The notes under the pieces: generated by a model | Databases searched by the model: none | What the model saw: the letters and a program-made list of their open reading frames with translations, nothing else | What the model was told of the DNA's origin: nothing | Position numbers and translations under genes: made by a program | Shown here: one piece after another, positions 60,663-64,000 of the stretch | How positions within the stretch are numbered: the stretch's first letter is position 1 | How the letters are laid out: each line of letters begins with the position of its first letter | Source of the DNA: UBA11403 sp963784615 | Lineage (GTDB): Bacteria; Pseudomonadota; Gammaproteobacteria; Legionellales; Legionellaceae | NCBI GenBank assembly: GCA_963784615.1 | Contig: CAWASG010000001.1 | Location: 1,364,001-1,428,000 of the forward strand | DNA: 64,000 nucleotides | Direction of reading: 5' to 3'

Positions 60663-62498
60663 TCAATGAAAGTGTTGATAAATACGTGTGGCTAGCTCAG
60701 CGCTCATCCCAGGTACTTTTGTAAGCTCCTCAATCGGCGCTTTAGCTATCTCTTGAATCCCACCAAAACGCCTTAATAACGCTTGGCGTCGTTTTGGCCC
60801 CACGCCTTCAATGGACTCTAACGATGAGCTCAGGCTTGTTTGTTGTCGTTTTTTCCGATGGGCGGTAATGGCGAAACGGTGTGATTCGTCACGGATATGT
60901 TGTAATAAATGTAGCGCGGGTGAGTCTGATGGAAGCACCCTTTCTACGCCCTCATCCGCAAGAATAAGACGCTCAAATCCTGCTTTACGATCAGGGCCTT
61001 TGGCGATGCCAAGTAAGACGACGCTCGTGATGTTCAGGGCAGTAAATACACGTTGTGCAACCGTGACTTGGCCTTTTCCACCGTCAACAATCAGTAGATC
61101 CGGCAAGTGCTTGCTTTCCAATAAACGTTTGAAATGCCGAGTAATCGCCTGCTCCATCGCGGCATAATCGTCCCCAGGCGTAATCCCGCTGATATTGTAC
61201 CGACGATAATCACGCTTGCGAGGGCCGTTGGCATCAAAGGCAACACATGATGCAACGGTTGAATCACCTTGCGTATGGCTGATATCAAAGCACAGCATGC
61301 TCTGTATTGGTTTTTCGAGTTTCATTAATTGTTGTAATGCATCAAAGCGCGTGGCAATCATCTTCGCTGAAGCCAGATGCTCTGAAACGCTGAGCTGTAA
61401 ATTATTCATGGCAAAATCAACCCAGCGGGCTTTCACACCACGAGGTCGGGTTTGAATGCTGCACGACCGTCCGCGACAAGTTGACAACATCGATTCCAAC
61501 TGCGCTTTATCATCTATCGGGTGATTGGTGACTATCAAGGCGGGAATGAGGCGCGGGTTATCTATATAATAAAATCCAAGAAACGCCGTGAACACTTGTT
61601 GCCATAAAGATTGCTGATCATTTGGATCTTCAAAATTAAGCTTCGGTACGGATGGAAAAAATCGGCTACTTTCCAATACTTGCCCTTCACGAACCATCAC
61701 ATATTGAATGCAGGCAAATCCAGGGCGCGCCTCTATCACAATCACATCGGCATCCCCCTCCATGCGAACGACCGCTTGCTGCTCCTGAGTCAGGCGCAAG
61801 CTTTTAATTTGGTCGCGATAAACGGCCGCTTCTTCGAATGCCAAGCGTGCTACGGCTGAGTCCATCCGTGAGGCTAATTCTTCGAGGATTTGTTGGCTTT
61901 TCCCCTCTAAAAAGGCGACGGCTTGATCCACCGAGTGCCGATAATCTTCAGGAGAAATATACTTCGTACAAGGTGCACTACAGCGTTTAATCTGGTATTG
62001 CAGGCAAGGACGCAGTCGGGCGTTAAAATAAGGATCCGTACAATTGCGAATTTTAAAGACTTTTTGAATCACATTCAGGGTTTCGCGTAATGCGGTAATA
62101 CTCGGGTAGGGACCAAAACAGATCCCCCCTTCCGGCTTTTTTTTCGACCGAATCGCGCTGAGTCGAGGATAACGAGGATGTTTTGACAGTGACAAATAAG
62201 GATACGATTTATCATCTCGCATCAACACGTTGTATTTAGGTCGTAGCGACTTGATAAGACTGCTTTCTAGTAATAATGCTTCGGTCTCGCTGCGGGTAAT
62301 GGTGATATTAATGCTGACGATTTGACTGACTAACGATCGCGTTTTAGTGCTTGTTTGGGGCTTATTGAAATAGCTGGCTACGCGTTTTTTTAAATTGGAT
62401 GCTTTGCCAACGTAGAGCACAATGCCATCAGCATCCAGCATGCGATACACACCGGGGTCAGTGGTTAATTTGGAGAGAAAGTCAGGTATATTCGTAAT
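60663..62498 (-). CDS. uvrC: Excinuclease ABC subunit C, with probable AUU start
   Basis: UvrC makes both incisions in nucleotide excision repair. It has a GIY-YIG domain (about 15-95), a UVR motif near 205-235, the C-terminal RNase-H-like domain (CFDISHTQGDSTVASCVAFD) and terminal HhH motifs. Any GTG/ATG start (62450 or 62441) would cut into the conserved FLSKLTTDPGVYRML. Upstream codons read (I)TNIPDFLSKLTTDPG after an in-frame TGA, with no ATG, GTG or TTG. An ATT at 62498 lies 6 nt after AAGG and gives 611 residues, equal to E. coli UvrC (610). I therefore infer AUU initiation, or a base error. It follows letA. Confidence 0.9.
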   Translation of the reverse strand: MTNIPDFLSKLTTDPGVYRMLDADGIVLYVGKASNLKKRVASYFNKPQTSTKTRSLVSQIVSINITITRSETEALLLESSLIKSLRPKYNVLMRDDKSYPYLSLSKHPRYPRLSAIRSKKKPEGGICFGPYPSITALRETLNVIQKVFKIRNCTDPYFNARLRPCLQYQIKRCSAPCTKYISPEDYRHSVDQAVAFLEGKSQQILEELASRMDSAVARLAFEEAAVYRDQIKSLRLTQEQQAVVRMEGDADVIVIEARPGFACIQYVMVREGQVLESSRFFPSVPKLNFEDPNDQQSLWQQVFTAFLGFYYIDNPRLIPALIVTNHPIDDKAQLESMLSTCRGRSCSIQTRPRGVKARWVDFAMNNLQLSVSEHLASAKMIATRFDALQQLMKLEKPIQSMLCFDISHTQGDSTVASCVAFDANGPRKRDYRRYNISGITPGDDYAAMEQAITRHFKRLLESKHLPDLLIVDGGKGQVTVAQRVFTALNITSVVLLGIAKGPDRKAGFERLILADEGVERVLPSDSPALHLLQHIRDESHRFAITAHRKKRQQTSLSSSLESIEGVGPKRRQALLRRFGGIQEIAKAPIEELTKVPGMSAELATRIYQHFH

Positions 62499-62513
62499 GA
62501 TTCACCTTATTTA

Positions 62514-62638
62514 CGTGTAGGTTGGGTTGAGCACGTAGGTTGGGTTGAGGCTGGTAAGCCGAAGCCCAACATGGATGGTTTTGTTGGGCTTCGGCTTACC
62601 AGCCTCAACCCAACCTACGTGCTCAACCCAACCTACTA
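62514..62638. repeat. Nested family 2 palindrome between letA and uvrC
   Basis: GTAGGTTGGGTTGAGCAC is followed by a second complete CGTAGGTTGGGTTGAGG hairpin and mirrored GTGCTCAACCCAACCTAC. One copy appears inserted into another. It supplies the letA stop codon. Confidence 0.85.
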
Positions 62639-63295
62639 CTCAACAACAAGATCGGCAGGATGTTCAATCACACGGTATTTCATGGCTAAATAAGTTAATT
62701 CGACATCATTTTTAATGCCTAATTTATCAAACATTCGGTAACGATAACCATTGACCGTTTTTGTACTCAGAAATAGCGTTTCAGATATTTCCGGCACGGA
62801 CATGCCGCGCGTAATCATCAGCATGACTTGCATTTCTCGCTCAGACAACGAGTCAAACGGCGTCTCTTGAGGCGCTTGCAAACTGCTAATTGCCATTTGT
62901 TGAGCAATTTCAGCACTCAGATATTTTTCACCTTTGTGAACTCGGCGAATGGCCATGGCCATTTCGTCAGCATCAGACTCTTTCGTCAAATAGCCCATCG
63001 CGCCCAATTGTATCAATCGACCCGGAAACATTGGATCAGCATTGGCCGCTGTGACTGCGATGACTTTAGTATTAGGATGTGTTTTCTTTAAGCGACGTGT
63101 CACTTCCCAGCCATCAATACCGGGCATTTTGATGTCGAGGAGAACAACATCAGGCTTATGCGTCCGCACCAACGCCAACGCAGTTTCACCATTTTCAGCT
63201 TCAGCAACGACATTCATATCGGGTAATTGCTCAAGTAATCGCCGAATCCCCATTCGCACCAGGGCATGGTCATCAACGATTAATACATTTATCAA
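62636..63295 (-). CDS. letA: LetA/UvrY/GacA-family response regulator
   Basis: A 219-residue NarL-type regulator. The receiver (MINVLIVDDHALVRMGIRRL, Asp in VVLLDIKMPG, Lys in GYLTKESD) is followed by a LuxR-type helix-turn-helix (LSEREMQVMLMITRGMSVPE). Linked to uvrC as in E. coli. In Legionella LetA, with sensor LetS, drives small RNAs that relieve CsrA repression and triggers the transmissive phase. I chose TTG 63295 (GGAG 6 nt upstream; 219 residues, as in LetA) over an upstream start at 63334. The TAG stop comes from the repeat. Confidence 0.92.
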   Translation of the reverse strand: MINVLIVDDHALVRMGIRRLLEQLPDMNVVAEAENGETALALVRTHKPDVVLLDIKMPGIDGWEVTRRLKKTHPNTKVIAVTAANADPMFPGRLIQLGAMGYLTKESDADEMAMAIRRVHKGEKYLSAEIAQQMAISSLQAPQETPFDSLSEREMQVMLMITRGMSVPEISETLFLSTKTVNGYRYRMFDKLGIKNDVELTYLAMKYRVIEHPADLVVE

Positions 63296-63391
63296 TAGAT
63301 GCTCCAAATGTTGATTGGTTATTACAACGAACACAAACGGTATGAGAATACTAACAAAAGAACGCTATTTTTACAATGGATCAGGCAGTAC

Positions 63392-63427
63392 AAAAAAAAG
63401 GGTAACTGAACAAAGGTTCAATTACCC
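63392..63427 (-). terminator. Intrinsic terminator of the small secreted protein gene
   Basis: On the minus strand GGGTAATTGAAC, loop, GTTCAGTTACCC is followed by TTTTTTTT. It is 33 nt after the stop at 63460. Confidence 0.9.
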
Positions 63428-63459
63428 ATTGAGCCATCACAGATGGCAAAAACTGTAAA

Positions 63460-63717
63460 TTAAGAAGCTGGTGTTTCTGTTGTAGCAGGTGCTGCTTCAG
63501 CTGGAGCTGCTGGAGCTGCTTCTGTTGCAGCTGGTTTAGTGATTGTGCCGCCAGCTTTTTTACATTTCTTTTCAGATTTCATCATCATCGGCTTGCCATC
63601 TTTTGCATGTTTAGCACCGTAGCATTCTACTTGTTTTGCGAAAGAAGCAACTGGTGAAACCGCAAATGCGATAGTAGCTGCTGCAAGAGATAAACCCATA
63701 ATTGTCTTGTTGCTCAT
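63460..63717 (-). CDS. Small exported Lys/Met/Cys protein with Ala/Pro tail
   Basis: An 85-residue protein. The signal peptide (MSNKTIMGLSLAAATIAFAV, cut near ASFA) is followed by a short domain with KQVECYGAKHAKDGKPMMMK and SEKKCKKAGG (two Cys, a Met triplet, a His), then a flexible tail of Ala, Pro, Glu and Thr. CYG...KC..AGG resembles a reduced DUF2282/bufferin-like periplasmic metal-binding protein; this is a pattern match only. AAAGGGAG precedes the ATG. It has its own promoter and terminator. Confidence 0.75.
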   Translation of the reverse strand: MSNKTIMGLSLAAATIAFAVSPVASFAKQVECYGAKHAKDGKPMMMKSEKKCKKAGGTITKPAATEAAPAAPAEAAPATTETPAS

Positions 63718-63799
63718 AACGAACTCCCTTTGTTGGTTTTTTAATAAAAAATGAAAAGTAAATATAAGTTTTACTCAATTTGACATGCTGTCTTCAAAT

Positions 63800-63828
63800 A
63801 GATTAATGTTTAGTAATGCATAAGTCAA
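63800..63828 (-). promoter_or_regulatory. Sigma70 promoter of the small secreted protein gene
   Basis: On the minus strand TTGACT (63828-63823), 17 bp, TAATCT (63805-63800), with about 75 nt of leader to the ATG at 63717. Confidence 0.7.
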
Positions 63829-63835
63829 GTCATCT

Positions 63836-63931
63836 GAAGTTTGGAAGTTTGGAAGTTTGGAAGTTTGGAAGTTTGGAAGTTTGGAAGTTTGGAAGTTTGG
63901 AAGTTTGGAAGTTTGGAAGTTTGGAAGTTTG
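63836..63931. repeat. Tandem repeat, 12 exact copies of an 8-bp unit
   Basis: GAAGTTTG is repeated 12 times without error (96 bp). It begins 8 bp upstream of the -35 box of the promoter at 63828. Slippage would change the spacing to upstream sites by 8 bp per unit. Confidence 0.95.
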
Positions 63932-63985
63932 AACAAAGCTACATGCAAAAAGACGCATTCAGCTTTGTTCAAATATAATTTTGCG
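63931..63985. repeat. Family 4 hairpin repeat next to the tandem array
   Basis: GAACAAAGCTACATGC, loop AAAAAGAC, then GCATTCAGCTTTGTTC, followed by AAATATAATTTT, as at 21213. The tandem array appears to have grown at its edge. Confidence 0.75.
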
Positions 63986-64000
63986 ACTTCGTTTTTGCTC

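Noticed and set aside
62441..62450. GTG (62450) or ATG (62441) as the uvrC start
   Set aside because: Either would remove the conserved residues FLSKLTTDPG just upstream and neither has a ribosome-binding site.
63836..63931. Possible CRISPR array
   Set aside because: Units are 8 bp and contiguous with no spacers, and no cas genes are present.
63775..63972. 65-residue open frame with repeated KLPNFQTS
   Set aside because: It is a translation of the 8-bp tandem array and family 4 hairpin; it has no ribosome-binding site or family.

Overview
The window reads as a chromosomal piece of a Legionella- or Coxiella-like gammaproteobacterium (order Legionellales). The reasons are an enhA-enhB-enhC locus (Legionella 'enhanced entry' genes), a LetA/UvrY-uvrC pair, gammaproteobacterial synteny (hflK-hflC-purA, lysM-dprA-smg-topA, rpmB-rpmG, rpoN-hpf, amgK-murU divergent from lptD) and AT-leaning DNA full of short palindromic repeats. 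The assignment rests on gene content only. I found no rRNA, tRNA or CRISPR array.

Layout. 0-5 kb: a partial GIY-YIG nuclease, lptD, and the MurNAc recycling pair amgK-murU. 5-12 kb: an unknown protein, fadE, then an unknown ORF, a half-size chromate transporter and ppk1 in one operon. 12-15 kb: an accessory island with a MntA/HepT toxin-antitoxin pair translationally coupled to a serine recombinase, a broken HD-GYP gene and a HicAB pair. 15-35 kb: mostly housekeeping (epmB/efp, yajQ, topA, smg, dprA, LysM protein, def, purA, hflC, hflK, trmB, rpmB, rpmG, rpoN, hpf), interrupted by lipoproteins, a YrbL-like protein, a secreted pepsin-type aspartic protease and a possible membrane effector. 35-48 kb: a signalling locus (two sensor kinases, a receiver, a receiver-GGDEF-EAL protein and a membrane diguanylate cyclase) invaded by mobile DNA. 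48-64 kb: rdgB, a TPR-methyltransferase fusion, rpsT, two AAA/DUF4143 ATPases, enhCBA, uvrC, letA and a small secreted Cys/Lys/Met protein behind a tandem-repeat promoter region.

The best supported structural discovery is a nested transposition at 40-44.3 kb. A three-gene transposon (DDE transposase, ExeA-like ATPase, zinc-ribbon/HTH protein), with TGTAA...TTACA ends and a 5-bp GCTAG target duplication, sits inside an ISAs1 transposase. Removing it rejoins the transposase reading frame exactly. The ISAs1 copy itself appears to have clipped the 3' end of a sensor kinase gene.

At least four families of palindromic repeats occupy most intergenic gaps and touch coding ends: they supply terminal codons or stops for murU, letA and the protease gene. 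Two families lie with nuclease genes: an intact GIY-YIG gene is bracketed by perfect inverted repeats, and a DUF559 remnant is fused to another repeat. Other points of note are a pepsin-like protease with both catalytic DTG motifs and the flap Tyr, a uvrC gene whose only well-placed start is AUU, and a 12 x 8-bp tandem repeat eight bases upstream of a good sigma70 promoter.
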